Shown piece after piece: positions 30,762-38,784 of a stretch of DNA of 39,448 nt; position 1 is the first letter of the stretch, and every line of letters starts with the position of its first letter. The notes beneath the pieces were generated by a model, which saw only the letters and a program-made list of their open reading frames with translations, had not been told where the DNA came from and did no database searches. The translations under genes and the position numbers were made by a program. The DNA is from Rhodomicrobium udaipurense JA643 (GTDB lineage: Bacteria > Pseudomonadota > Alphaproteobacteria > Rhizobiales > Rhodomicrobiaceae): NCBI RefSeq assembly GCF_000636015.1, contig NZ_JFZJ01000019.1, positions 1 through 39,448 on the forward strand, in the 5' to 3' direction.

Positions 30762-31751
30762 ATGCCGAATTTGACCATCCAGGAAGCGGAAGACCTCACC
30801 GCCGGTGCCCTGCAACGCTCTGGCGCGAACGCTGCTAACGCCGCGAGCACGGCGCGCGCGCTCGTCGCGGCGGAAGCGGACGGCCTAAAGGGGCATGGGC
30901 TCGTGCGGGTGCCGACTTACGCCGCGCAGTTGAAAGCGGGAAAGGTAAGGGGCGATGCGGTGCCAGCCGCGAGTCAGGCGCGCCCGGCAGCGGTTCTGAT
31001 CGACGCCGGTTTCGGCTTCGCGTATCCCGCTCTCGAACTCGCGGTGGAACGGCTCGGCCCGCTTGCCCGCGCGCACGGCATCGCGATGGCAGGCATCACA
31101 CGCTCGCATCATTGCGGCGCGGCGGGGCTTCCGGTCGAAGCGTTGGCGCGCGATGGCATCGTCTCGCTGCTCTTTGCAAACGCCCCCGCCGCGATGGCGC
31201 CTTGGGGCGGGCGGACGCCTCTTTTCGGCACAAACCCGCTGGCGTTCGGCTGCCCGCTGCCGTGCAGCGATCCCATCGTCGTCGACATGTCGTTGTCGAA
31301 GGTGGCGCGCGGCAACATCATCGCGGCTAAGCGCAAGGGCGAGGCGATCCCGCCCGACTGGGCGCTCGACGCGGAGGGCCGCCCCACGACTGACCCGGCG
31401 GCGGCGCTGGCAGGCACCATGGCCCCGCTAGGCGACGCGAAGGGCGTGGCGCTCGCGCTCATGGTCGAGCTTCTCGCCGCGGGGCTGACGGGCTCGCGCT
31501 TCGCGGCCGAGGCGACATCGTTCCTCGATGACATCGGCGAACCGCCCGCCACCGGTCAACTCATGATCGCCATCGACCCGCTCGCCTTCTCGGACGGTGC
31601 GCTTGAGCGTTTCGCAGTGCTCGCCAAGATGATTGAAGCGCAGGACGGCGCGCGTGTGCCTGGAGCGCGGCGGTTTCAGATTCGCGCGGCCTCCCGCCGG
31701 GGCGGGCTGAACATCGCGGAGTCGTTGGTTGCGGAAATCGCCGCGCTGTAG
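30762..31751 (+). CDS. Ldh-family (malate/L-lactate/sulfolactate) NAD(P)-dependent oxidoreductase
   Basis: A 329-residue member of the malate/L-lactate dehydrogenase type-2 family, which has its own fold distinct from the classical Rossmann LDH. Family landmarks are the N-terminal helices with ADGLKGHGLVRVPTYAAQL, the catalytic-His segment AGITRSHHCGAAGLPVEA, PLFGTNPLAFGCPLP, and SKVARGNIIAAKRKGEAIPP. Members reduce or oxidise various 2-hydroxy acids (malate, sulfolactate, ureidoglycolate, piperideine carboxylates), and the substrate cannot be told from motifs. It starts 7 bases after the Tat-protein gene and is the last gene of the meaB operon. A palindromic repeat follows its stop. Confidence 0.9.
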   Translation: MPNLTIQEAEDLTAGALQRSGANAANAASTARALVAAEADGLKGHGLVRVPTYAAQLKAGKVRGDAVPAASQARPAAVLIDAGFGFAYPALELAVERLGPLARAHGIAMAGITRSHHCGAAGLPVEALARDGIVSLLFANAPAAMAPWGGRTPLFGTNPLAFGCPLPCSDPIVVDMSLSKVARGNIIAAKRKGEAIPPDWALDAEGRPTTDPAAALAGTMAPLGDAKGVALALMVELLAAGLTGSRFAAEATSFLDDIGEPPATGQLMIAIDPLAFSDGALERFAVLAKMIEAQDGARVPGARRFQIRAASRRGGLNIAESLVAEIAAL

Positions 31752-31764
31752 CGGTCAGCCCTCA

Positions 31765-31813
31765 GAGCATGATCCGCAAAAGTGGAAGCCGATTTTGCGA
31801 TAAGCCCATGCTC
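31765..31813. repeat. Dispersed palindromic repeat between convergent genes
   Basis: GAGCATG (31765-31771) pairs with CATGCTC (31807-31813), and inside it CGCAAAA (31775-31781) pairs with TTTTGCG (31793-31799). The sequence GATCCGCAAAAGTGGAAGCC is the recognisable core of a repeat common in intergenic regions of many Hyphomicrobiales. It occupies most of the 72 bases between the ldh and PBP1A stop codons and may help end both transcripts. The copy at 7239 belongs to a related but different class. Confidence 0.65.
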
Positions 31814-31823
31814 AGGCAAAAGC

Positions 31824-33980
31824 CTAAAGCGGCGCCCGGCGCGCGCGACCCTGCGGAGCCGCCAGAGGCGGCGGCCCGGTGGGTGCGGCCTCCGCGTCGG
31901 ACACCTCGCGGCGGCGGAAGGGATTGCGCGCGGGCACGTTCGAAAGCCCGATGGCGTCGGCCGTGTGCTGGATGAACTCGGGCGGCAGTCCGGTCCCCGG
32001 CAGCGGCTTCGCCATCAGCCCCGCATGCGCCTTCAGCATGACCTGCTTCCAGATTTCGGCCGGAAGCGAGCCGCCCGTGACGCCACGCATGGGGCTCGCG
32101 TTGTCATTGCCCATCCAAACTCCGCCGACCCACTGCGCCGTGAAGCCGATGAACCACGCATCCTTGTATTTCTGCGATGTCCCAGTCTTGCCCGCAGCCG
32201 GATAGAGGTCGAGCGAGGCCGCCATCGCCGTTCCGCCCGCAACGACGGAGTTCATCATGTCGTTCATGGCGGAGATGGCGCGCGGAGACACGATGCGCGG
32301 CGGCGGCGCCTTGGAGCGCTCGAACAGCACGCGGCCCTGATCGTCGCGGATGCGCTCCACTATCTCAGGCACGACCGAGAAGCCGCCATTGGCGAACACC
32401 GCGAAGCCCGAGGTCATTTCGAGGAGCGTCGTTTCGGAGGTGCCGAGCGCCATGGTGAGCCCCACATTCTTCGCCGACAGCACGCCGAGGCGGTTCGCGA
32501 CCTCCACCACGCGGTCGGTGCCGACAGCCTTCGCGAGGCGCACGGCGGCCATGTTGCTGGAATGCGTGAGCGCCTGCCGCAGCGTGATTTCGCCGCGATA
32601 GGTATCGCCGAAATTCGAAGGCTTCCAGCCATCGACCTCGATGGGCGCATCCTCGATTTTCGTGTCCGGCGTCCAGCCTGCCTCGACGGCGGCGAGATAG
32701 ATGAACGGCTTGAAAGCAGAGCCCGGCTGCCGCATCGCGCGAACGGCGCGGTTGAACTGGCTTTCCGCGTGATTGCGCCCGCCGATCATGGCGCGGATCG
32801 CACCGTCCGGCGTCATCAGCAGCACGCCAGCCTCGGTTGCCCGCGCGGTGCGGCCCTTGTTGCGGATGACATCCTCGACCGCCGTACGCGCCGCGAGTTG
32901 GAGGCCCGCGTCGATGGTCGTCTCAACCACGAGGTTGCGATCAGTCTCGCCGGTCAGCATGGGCGCGACTTCCGCCACCCAGTCCGCGACAAAGCCGAAG
33001 CCGGGCTTCGATGGTGGCACCTTGAGTTCGGCCGGATGCGCCAGCGCCTCGGCATACTGATTGATGTCGATCTGGTCCGTCTCGGCGAGGATGCGCAGGA
33101 TTTCCTTCGAGCGGTCGCGCGCACGGTCCATGTTCGACGTCGGCGAATAATAGGACGGCGCCTTGATGAGCCCCGCGAGCAGCGCCGCTTCGCCGAGCGT
33201 CACGTCTTTCGGCTCCTTGCCGAAATAGGAATGCGTCGCCGCGCCTATGCCGAAATTGCCGCCGCCGAAATAGACGCGGTTCAGATAGAATTCGAGGATC
33301 TGCTGCTTGGTGAACCGGCTCTCAAGCCAGATCGCGAGGATGAATTCCTCGGCCTTGCGGGTCCATGTGCGCTTCGGCTGAAGGAACAGGTTCTTCACGA
33401 GCTGCTGCGTGATGGTGGAGCCGCCCTGCACGACTTCGCCGGAACTCCAGTTCTTGCTCGCGGCGCGCGCCAGCCCGATGGGGTCGAGCCCGAAATGATA
33501 AAAGAAGCGCCGGTCCTCGGTCGCGAGCACGACCTTGACGATGTTCGGCGGGATCTCGCCATAGGGCACGTAATTGCGCCGCATGCCGCGCTCGGCGATG
33601 AACTCGCCGCCGCGCGCTAGAATCGTGAGGTTCGGCGGCAGGCGAAGCACCATGGCCTGACGCGGATCGGGAAGCACCGTGGCGTAGTAGGTGACGACGG
33701 CCAGAAGTGTGATCGCGCCCCATCCGACGGCGACGATCAACCACGGGATCAGTTGAAGGAGCGGGCGATGTGCGCTGCGGCGCGGTTCGGCCAGCGGCGA
33801 TTTGATGACGAGCCAGAGGGAGAAGGCCCGGATGATCTTCCATGTTGCGACGAAGACGGCGCGCACGCCAGTCGCGAGGGCATGCGCCAGAAAAGCCGCC
33901 GCCACGCGCGCATGATGAGCTGCTGCCGCCCCGAAAGAAGCAGCACGCTCTTCGCCTTGGCCCACACGCCACTCGGCCAC
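31824..33980 (-). CDS. Penicillin-binding protein 1A (class A, bifunctional)
   Basis: A 718-residue peptidoglycan synthase. One transmembrane helix (about 74-104) follows a 70-residue cytoplasmic tail. The GT51 glycosyltransferase domain has Glu155 in TEDRRFFYHFGLD, QGGSTITQQLVKN (185-197) and RKAEE, all intact. The transpeptidase domain has SAFK (421-424, nucleophile Ser421), SSN (474-476) and KTGTS (598-602). The C-terminal tail is Pro/Ala/Arg-rich. It polymerises and crosslinks cell wall glycan and is a beta-lactam target. The start is GTG 33980 with GAGGG six bases upstream; later starts would cut the cytoplasmic tail. It converges on the ldh gene across a palindromic repeat. It is the natural comparison for the degenerate GT51 protein at 16614. 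Confidence 0.94.
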   Translation of the reverse strand: MAEWRVGQGEERAASFGAAAAHHARVAAAFLAHALATGVRAVFVATWKIIRAFSLWLVIKSPLAEPRRSAHRPLLQLIPWLIVAVGWGAITLLAVVTYYATVLPDPRQAMVLRLPPNLTILARGGEFIAERGMRRNYVPYGEIPPNIVKVVLATEDRRFFYHFGLDPIGLARAASKNWSSGEVVQGGSTITQQLVKNLFLQPKRTWTRKAEEFILAIWLESRFTKQQILEFYLNRVYFGGGNFGIGAATHSYFGKEPKDVTLGEAALLAGLIKAPSYYSPTSNMDRARDRSKEILRILAETDQIDINQYAEALAHPAELKVPPSKPGFGFVADWVAEVAPMLTGETDRNLVVETTIDAGLQLAARTAVEDVIRNKGRTARATEAGVLLMTPDGAIRAMIGGRNHAESQFNRAVRAMRQPGSAFKPFIYLAAVEAGWTPDTKIEDAPIEVDGWKPSNFGDTYRGEITLRQALTHSSNMAAVRLAKAVGTDRVVEVANRLGVLSAKNVGLTMALGTSETTLLEMTSGFAVFANGGFSVVPEIVERIRDDQGRVLFERSKAPPPRIVSPRAISAMNDMMNSVVAGGTAMAASLDLYPAAGKTGTSQKYKDAWFIGFTAQWVGGVWMGNDNASPMRGVTGGSLPAEIWKQVMLKAHAGLMAKPLPGTGLPPEFIQHTADAIGLSNVPARNPFRRREVSDAEAAPTGPPPLAAPQGRARRAPL

Positions 33981-34263
33981 GCAACGCCCTCACAAACGCC
34001 CACATAACGCGCGCCGGAGAACCGGACGCGACCACCCACGCTGCCCACGCGGATAGTTTTATGAAAGTTAGGCGTGTGTGATTAAGGGCGCGTTAAGGGG
34101 AGCGGCCAGCGAACCAGTTCGCAACCGCCCGGCGGCTCAATCGCCGGCCAAGCCGGAGCAGCGCGAAGGATCGGCCCTCGCGCTGAGATTTTTGAATGGT
34201 GCAAGTTTTCGCGCGCGAACGCCGAAGGGTTGCCCGCGCGCCGACGATGACGGTGCACGCGGC

Positions 34264-35649
34264 TTACGCCGTCAGCGTACCGTCCGCTCCCTCGATGAGG
34301 ATGCCGTCGTTGCCGAAGGTTGAGCCGTCGTCCGCGCGCGGCTTGTCGGGGCGGCCGACGCTCGTATAGGCGAAGCCCGCATCCCGCGCGAGGTCGGCGC
34401 GGTAGATGTTGCGAAGGTCCACCAGCACGTCGCCGCTCATTTTCTCCCTGAGCGCGGGCAAGCTGACGGCGCGGAACTCGTTCCACTCGGTGAGAACCAC
34501 GGCGGCGGCTGCGCCTTCGGCTGCTTCGAGCACGCTCTGGCACCAGACGAGGCCCGGCAGCAACGGCTCGGCCTGATGGCGGCCTTGCGGATCGTAGACG
34601 CGCACCGTCGCGCCGCGTTCCTGAAGCATCGGCAGGATCACGAGGCTTGGCGCATCGCGCATGTCGTCGGTGTTCTGCTTGAAGGTGACGCCGAGCACGG
34701 CCACCGTCTTGCCCGCGACATCGCCGCCGAGCGCGCGGATCACGCGGTGCGCCATGGCGATCTTGCGCTCGTTGTTCACCTTCTCGACCTGTTCGACGAG
34801 CGTCAACGGCGAGCGCGCCTCGCGCGCGGTGCGGGCCAGCGCGGACACGTCCTTCGGGAAGCAGGAGCCGCCATAGCCTGGCCCCGGATGGAGAAACTTG
34901 TCCCCGATGCGGCGGTCTGAGCCGATGGCGCTGGCGACCTGCTGCACGTTCGCGCCGACCTCTTCGCACAGATCAGAGATTTCGTTGATGAAGCTGATCT
35001 TCATGGCGAGGAACGCATTCGCCGCATATTTCGCAAGCTCGGCGCTTTCGCGGCTGACGAACATCACGGGCGCGCTGCGCAGGCGGAGCGGCTCGTAAAG
35101 GCGGTCCAGAACCTCGCGAGCGCGGTTGTCGTCCACGCCAACGAGCACGCGGTCGGGGTGCATGAAGTCCTGAATGGCCGAGCCTTCGCGCAGGAACTCG
35201 GGGTTCGAGCAGATGGCGAAATCGGCGTCCGGGCGGAGGCGGCGCATGCGGCGTTCGATCTCGCGGCTCGTGCCCACGGGCACGGTCGATTTCGTGGTGA
35301 TGACCGTGAAGCCCGTCAGGTGCGGGGCGATTTCCTCGACCGCCTGATACACATAGGAGAGGTCCGCGTAGCCGTCGCCGCGACGCATCGGCGTGCCCAC
35401 CGCGAGGAAGATGAGATCCGCCTCGCGCGCCACTTCGGCCAGCTCCGAGGTGAAGCGCAGGCGGCCGGAGCGCACGTTCTTTTCGACGAGCACATCGAGG
35501 CCCGGCTCATAGATCGGGATTTCGCCGCCGTTCAGCTTGTCGAGCTTCGAGGCGTCCTTCTCGACGCAGGTCACGTCCCAGCCGAATTCTGAAAAACAGG
35601 CGGCGGAGACAAGGCCGACATATCCGGCACCGATCATGCAAATGTTCAC
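34264..35649 (-). CDS. ugd: UDP-glucose 6-dehydrogenase
   Basis: A 461-residue enzyme that oxidises UDP-glucose to UDP-glucuronate with two NAD+. The N-terminal Rossmann motif GAGYVG is at 7-12, and VTCVEKDASKLDKLN gives the NAD-binding acidic residue. The catalytic Cys263 lies in GYGGSCFPKD, and the substrate loop includes EFLREGSAIQDF. UDP-glucuronate feeds surface polysaccharides; no polysaccharide cluster is near. I start at GTG 35649 so that the protein begins MNICMIGAGYVG as in the family; the upstream in-frame ATG (35679) adds 10 unlikely residues. It is 283 bases upstream of PBP1A on the same strand, probably a separate transcript. Confidence 0.95.
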   Translation of the reverse strand: MNICMIGAGYVGLVSAACFSEFGWDVTCVEKDASKLDKLNGGEIPIYEPGLDVLVEKNVRSGRLRFTSELAEVAREADLIFLAVGTPMRRGDGYADLSYVYQAVEEIAPHLTGFTVITTKSTVPVGTSREIERRMRRLRPDADFAICSNPEFLREGSAIQDFMHPDRVLVGVDDNRAREVLDRLYEPLRLRSAPVMFVSRESAELAKYAANAFLAMKISFINEISDLCEEVGANVQQVASAIGSDRRIGDKFLHPGPGYGGSCFPKDVSALARTAREARSPLTLVEQVEKVNNERKIAMAHRVIRALGGDVAGKTVAVLGVTFKQNTDDMRDAPSLVILPMLQERGATVRVYDPQGRHQAEPLLPGLVWCQSVLEAAEGAAAAVVLTEWNEFRAVSLPALREKMSGDVLVDLRNIYRADLARDAGFAYTSVGRPDKPRADDGSTFGNDGILIEGADGTLTA

Positions 35650-35914
35650 GGCGAGGCTCTCTCTGTGCGGGATCCGCACGCTGTTGCGGTTTGTGAAACC
35701 TGACAGTTAGCGATGATCCACAATGGTGGAGTGATTTTTTGCACCTTTTAGACGCTCACCGCAGCCACCGCAATCGCCAGCGCACCGCAACCTCCCCGTT
35801 TGCATGGCTATCCACCGGCTGCATCGCTTTTTTCGATGATGGCTTGGGACGCTTCGCCGCTTGCCTCGATCCTGCGCTTCGGGATTTATATCCAAAAGCT
35901 CGGAGGGCCGTCAG

Positions 35915-36574
35915 GTGCATAACGAAATCGTTCTCGTGATCGGAAACAAGGCGTGGTCGTCCTGGAGCCTGCGCCCGTGGCTTGCGGCGAAGGTTGCAGG
36001 GATTCCGTTCCGCGAGGAGCATGTTCAACTTCGGCAGCCCGACAGCGCGGCGCAGATCGCGCGGCATTCGCCCTCGGCCCGCGTGCCCGTGCTGAAGCGC
36101 GGCGCGCTCGCCGTGTGGGATAGCCTCGCCATCTGCGAATATCTTGCGGAAATCTCCGCGCATGTGAAGCTCTGGCCGGACGATCCGGCGGCGCGCGCGG
36201 TCGCACGGTCGGTCGCTGCCGAGATGCATTCGAGCTTCCACGCGCTGCGGAAAGAGCTTTCGATGGACTTCCACGCTCGCGTCAATGGCGTCGAGCCGTC
36301 TGACGCGGCGAAGGCCGATATCGCGCGCATCGTCGCTGTGTGGCGGGATACGCGCAAGGCTTATGGCGCGGGCGGCTCGTTCCTGTTCGGCGCGTTCTCG
36401 GTCGCGGATGCGATGTATGCGCCGGTTGCGACACGTTTTCGCACCTACGGCATCAACCTCGCTGCCTTCGGCGACGACGGCACGGCTGCGGCCTATGCGC
36501 ACGAAGTGCTCGACCTGCCCGCGATGCACGACTGGGGCCAAGGCGCGGCACGCGAGGGGATCGCGGCGCGGTAG
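35915..36574 (+). CDS. Glutathione S-transferase family protein (second copy)
   Basis: A 219-residue GST-fold protein. The N-terminal domain has NKAWSSWSLRPWLAAKVAGI, a Ser-Ser-Trp active-site region typical of a bacterial subgroup related to zeta/YfcF types, and RVPVLKRGALAVWDSLAICE with the glutathione-binding D-S pair. The helical domain contains GAFSVADAMYAPVATRF. I start at GTG 35915, with GGAGGG seven bases upstream; an ATG at 35861 is in frame but lacks a ribosome site. It is divergent from ugd and convergent with serB. It is only distantly like the GST at 13836. Substrate unknown. Confidence 0.88.
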   Translation: MHNEIVLVIGNKAWSSWSLRPWLAAKVAGIPFREEHVQLRQPDSAAQIARHSPSARVPVLKRGALAVWDSLAICEYLAEISAHVKLWPDDPAARAVARSVAAEMHSSFHALRKELSMDFHARVNGVEPSDAAKADIARIVAVWRDTRKAYGAGGSFLFGAFSVADAMYAPVATRFRTYGINLAAFGDDGTAAAYAHEVLDLPAMHDWGQGAAREGIAAR

Positions 36575-36592
36575 TTACGGACCCGTCGGCGA

Positions 36593-36610
36593 CGGCGCCT
36601 TTCGGCGCTG
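36593..36610. terminator. Hairpin between GST and serB
   Basis: CGGCGCC and GGCGCTG form a seven-pair stem (one G-U) around TTTC, in the 43-base gap between two convergent stop codons. No U-tract follows, so the terminator call is tentative. Confidence 0.35.
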
Positions 36611-36617
36611 CCGGCGT

Positions 36618-37526
36618 CTACGTGATCGAGGTGACGAAGTCCTCGCGCTTGTAGCCCTGGAAGAACAGCAGCGTCGTTAGCTCGGTATGGAGCACCTGCG
36701 CGTCTGCCTCCGCCGCGACGACCGGCTTCGCGCGATAGGCAACGCCAAGCCCCGCCGCCTTCAGCATGGAAAGGTCGTTCGCGCCGTCGCCGACCGCGAT
36801 CACGTCTTCCGGCGAAAGCCCGTTCGCGGTGGCTTCGTCGTTCAGCGCCGCAAGCTTGGCCTCGCGCCCGAGGATCGGCTCTTCGACGCCCGCGAGCTTG
36901 CCGTCTTCCCAGATGAACTGGTTGGCGCGGTTCTTCGCGAAGCCCGCCATACCGCCGACCGCGCGCGTGAAATAGGTGAAGCCGCCCGAAACGAGCACGG
37001 TATGCCCGCGATGCGCGTTCATCGTCTCGACCAGCGCCTGCGCACCGCGATTGAGCGTGATTCGTTCGGCGAGCACCCGCGAAAGCTCGGTCTTCGGCAT
37101 GCCCCGAAGCAGCGCGATGCGCTCGCGCAGCGCGTCCGCGAAATCGAGTTCGCCCCGCATCGCCCGCTCCGTCAGCGCCGCGATCTGCGGCTTGATGCCC
37201 GCAAAATCGGCCATCTCGTCAAGGCACTCCTGCGCGATGATGGTCGAGTCCATGTCCGCGATCAGCATACGCTTCCTGCGGCCCTGCGCTGGCTGAACGC
37301 AGAAATCCACGTGCGCGTCGCCAAGCGCAGCAGCGACCGTTGCCTTCAGGTCTGCGGCGGCAACCTTTTCTTCCGGCGCAAGCGCCAGGATAAGGTCCAG
37401 CGCCTCGCCTTCGGACAGCCAGCCGAATTCGAGATCGCCATTCAGGTCGCGTTGCAGTTGCGCGGAGAGACCGAGGAGGAGATCCTTCGATTCGGGCGCG
37501 GCGGTGAGTGTGATGGCAATGTCCAT
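36618..37526 (-). CDS. serB: Phosphoserine phosphatase
   Basis: A 302-residue HAD-superfamily phosphatase for the last step of serine synthesis. The catalytic motif DMDST is at 91-95, where Asp91 is the nucleophile and Asp93 the acid/base. Motif II is VLVSGGFTYF, and motif III/IV are at REAKLAAL and AVGDGANDLSML. The N-terminal about 80 residues are a small ACT-like regulatory extension, as in the longer SerB type. It is divergent from miaA (128 bases between starts) and convergent with the GST gene. The serB/miaA/ilv neighbourhood is common in Hyphomicrobiales. Confidence 0.95.
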   Translation of the reverse strand: MDIAITLTAAPESKDLLLGLSAQLQRDLNGDLEFGWLSEGEALDLILALAPEEKVAAADLKATVAAALGDAHVDFCVQPAQGRRKRMLIADMDSTIIAQECLDEMADFAGIKPQIAALTERAMRGELDFADALRERIALLRGMPKTELSRVLAERITLNRGAQALVETMNAHRGHTVLVSGGFTYFTRAVGGMAGFAKNRANQFIWEDGKLAGVEEPILGREAKLAALNDEATANGLSPEDVIAVGDGANDLSMLKAAGLGVAYRAKPVVAAEADAQVLHTELTTLLFFQGYKREDFVTSIT

Positions 37527-37654
37527 GGGGAGACTGGCTTGATCCGGTTTTTATGTGCAGGTGCGAAAAGAATGCGCTCTTCATATCGCAGGCGGAACCC
37601 GCGCCGCAAGCGCACGTTTGCCGCTCGCTTCTCCGGCAGCATCAAGGCTTCGCG

Positions 37655-38605
37655 ATGACCGACGAAAAACCGAAAGCGGTTCTCATCATCGGCGCGACGG
37701 CAAGCGGCAAGTCGGCGCTGGCGCTCGATGTCGCGGAGCGGTTCGGCGGCGTAGTCATCAACGCCGATTCGATGCAGGTCTACGCCGAGCTTCGCATCGT
37801 CACGAACCGCCCTACGCCTGCGGAGGAAACGCGCGCGCCGCACCGGCTTTACGGGTTTCGCCCCGCGCGCGAACCCTATTCGACGGCGCTTTGGCTCGCT
37901 GATGTCGCACGCGAAGTCGCGGACGCCGAAGCGCGCGGTCTGTTGCCGGTGATCGTCGGCGGCACGGGGCTTTATTTCAAGGCGCTGACCGAGGGGCTTT
38001 CCACCATCCCCGAAATCCCGGCCGAAATTCGCGCAAATTATAGACTGCGGGCGGAGACGGAGCCGACGGAAGCGCTCCACGCCGAGCTTTCCCGCCGCGA
38101 CGCCGCCACCGCCGCGACCATCCGCCCGAGCGATCCCCAGCGCATCGCCCGCGCGCTTGAAGTGCTGGAGGCCACCGGTCGCCCGCTAGCGGACTGGCAT
38201 GCGCAGAAGGAGCCGCCGCTTCTGTCGGCGGCGGACGTGCTGCCGGTCGTGGTGGAGATCGACCGCGCCGCGCTCTACCGTCGCTGCGACGAAAGGTTCG
38301 ACCGCATGATCGAGGCAGGCGCTATCGAAGAGGCGCGGGCCATCGATGCGCTGCACCTTGATGCAGCTCTCCCCGCCATGCGCGCGGTTGGGCTGCCGCC
38401 TTTGATTGCCTTCGCGCGCGGCGAGATTTCGCTCGGCGACGCGGCCGAACGCGCCAAGACCGCAACGCGAAATTATGCGAAGCGACAGCTTACGTGGATT
38501 CGGAATAATTTTATTTCGCAAGATAGCTATTTCACGAAAGAAATGCAAGGAACAAAGGGTGAAATCAATCTGTTTATCCGAAAACGCTTGACCGCTTCTC
38601 ACTAA
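37655..38605 (+). CDS. miaA: tRNA dimethylallyltransferase
   Basis: A 316-residue enzyme that adds a dimethylallyl group to A37 of tRNAs reading UNN codons. P-loop GATASGKS is at 13-20, followed by INADSMQVY (substrate Asp) and IVGGTGLYFKALTEGL. The C-terminal RNA-contact segment is TATRNYAKRQLTWIRNN. The last about 30 residues (from ISQDSYFTKEM) are encoded by AT-rich codons and go beyond the usual end. I start at ATG 37655; the frame is open 34 codons further upstream but without family sequence. A terminator-like hairpin begins 68 bases after the stop, before ilvB. MtaB, also encoded here, modifies the same tRNA position in a different tRNA set. Confidence 0.94.
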   Translation: MTDEKPKAVLIIGATASGKSALALDVAERFGGVVINADSMQVYAELRIVTNRPTPAEETRAPHRLYGFRPAREPYSTALWLADVAREVADAEARGLLPVIVGGTGLYFKALTEGLSTIPEIPAEIRANYRLRAETEPTEALHAELSRRDAATAATIRPSDPQRIARALEVLEATGRPLADWHAQKEPPLLSAADVLPVVVEIDRAALYRRCDERFDRMIEAGAIEEARAIDALHLDAALPAMRAVGLPPLIAFARGEISLGDAAERAKTATRNYAKRQLTWIRNNFISQDSYFTKEMQGTKGEINLFIRKRLTASH

Positions 38606-38657
38606 AGGATTAGCGCAGTCTAAACAGAAGCGTGGTTGCCGTCACGTTAACAAGAGC

Positions 38658-38741
38658 ATGGACAGGCAGAAGCGCCCGAGAGCCTCGGTTCTCGCGGCGG
38701 TTTTTTTGTCCGATGCGTCCGTGTACGGCGCGCGATTTTGA
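38658..38741 (+). CDS. Possible leader peptide upstream of ilvB
   Basis: A 27-codon open frame starting ATG 38658: MDRQKRPRASVLAAVFLSDA, then SVYGARF and TGA. It is enriched in Val, Leu, Ala and Ser (SVLAAVFL), as expected of a leader peptide that senses branched-chain amino acids. The candidate sensing codons overlap the hairpin arm rather than precede it, which does not fit the classical attenuation layout well. The ribosome site is weak (CAAGAG). It may equally be a chance frame in the miaA terminator region. Confidence 0.25.
   Translation: MDRQKRPRASVLAAVFLSDASVYGARF
38673..38707 (+). terminator. Terminator/attenuator hairpin between miaA and ilvB
   Basis: CGCC-CGAG (38673-38680) pairs with CTCG-C-GGCG (38691-38699, one bulged C), and TTTTTTT (38701-38707) follows after one G. 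An alternative, mutually exclusive hairpin CCGAG/CTCGG (38676-38680 with 38684-38688, loop AGC) shares the left arm. That is the arrangement of an attenuator, but it could simply end the miaA transcript, whose stop is 68 bases upstream. Confidence 0.7.
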
Positions 38742-38784
38742 AGGTGGGGCGGTCGCAAAGGCCGCGTTTGACTGGAGTTTTTCT

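Noticed and set aside
31782..33620. A 612-codon open frame on the plus strand opposite PBP1A
   Set aside because: Low-complexity Arg/His/Ala-rich translation, antisense to an intact PBP1A with all catalytic motifs.
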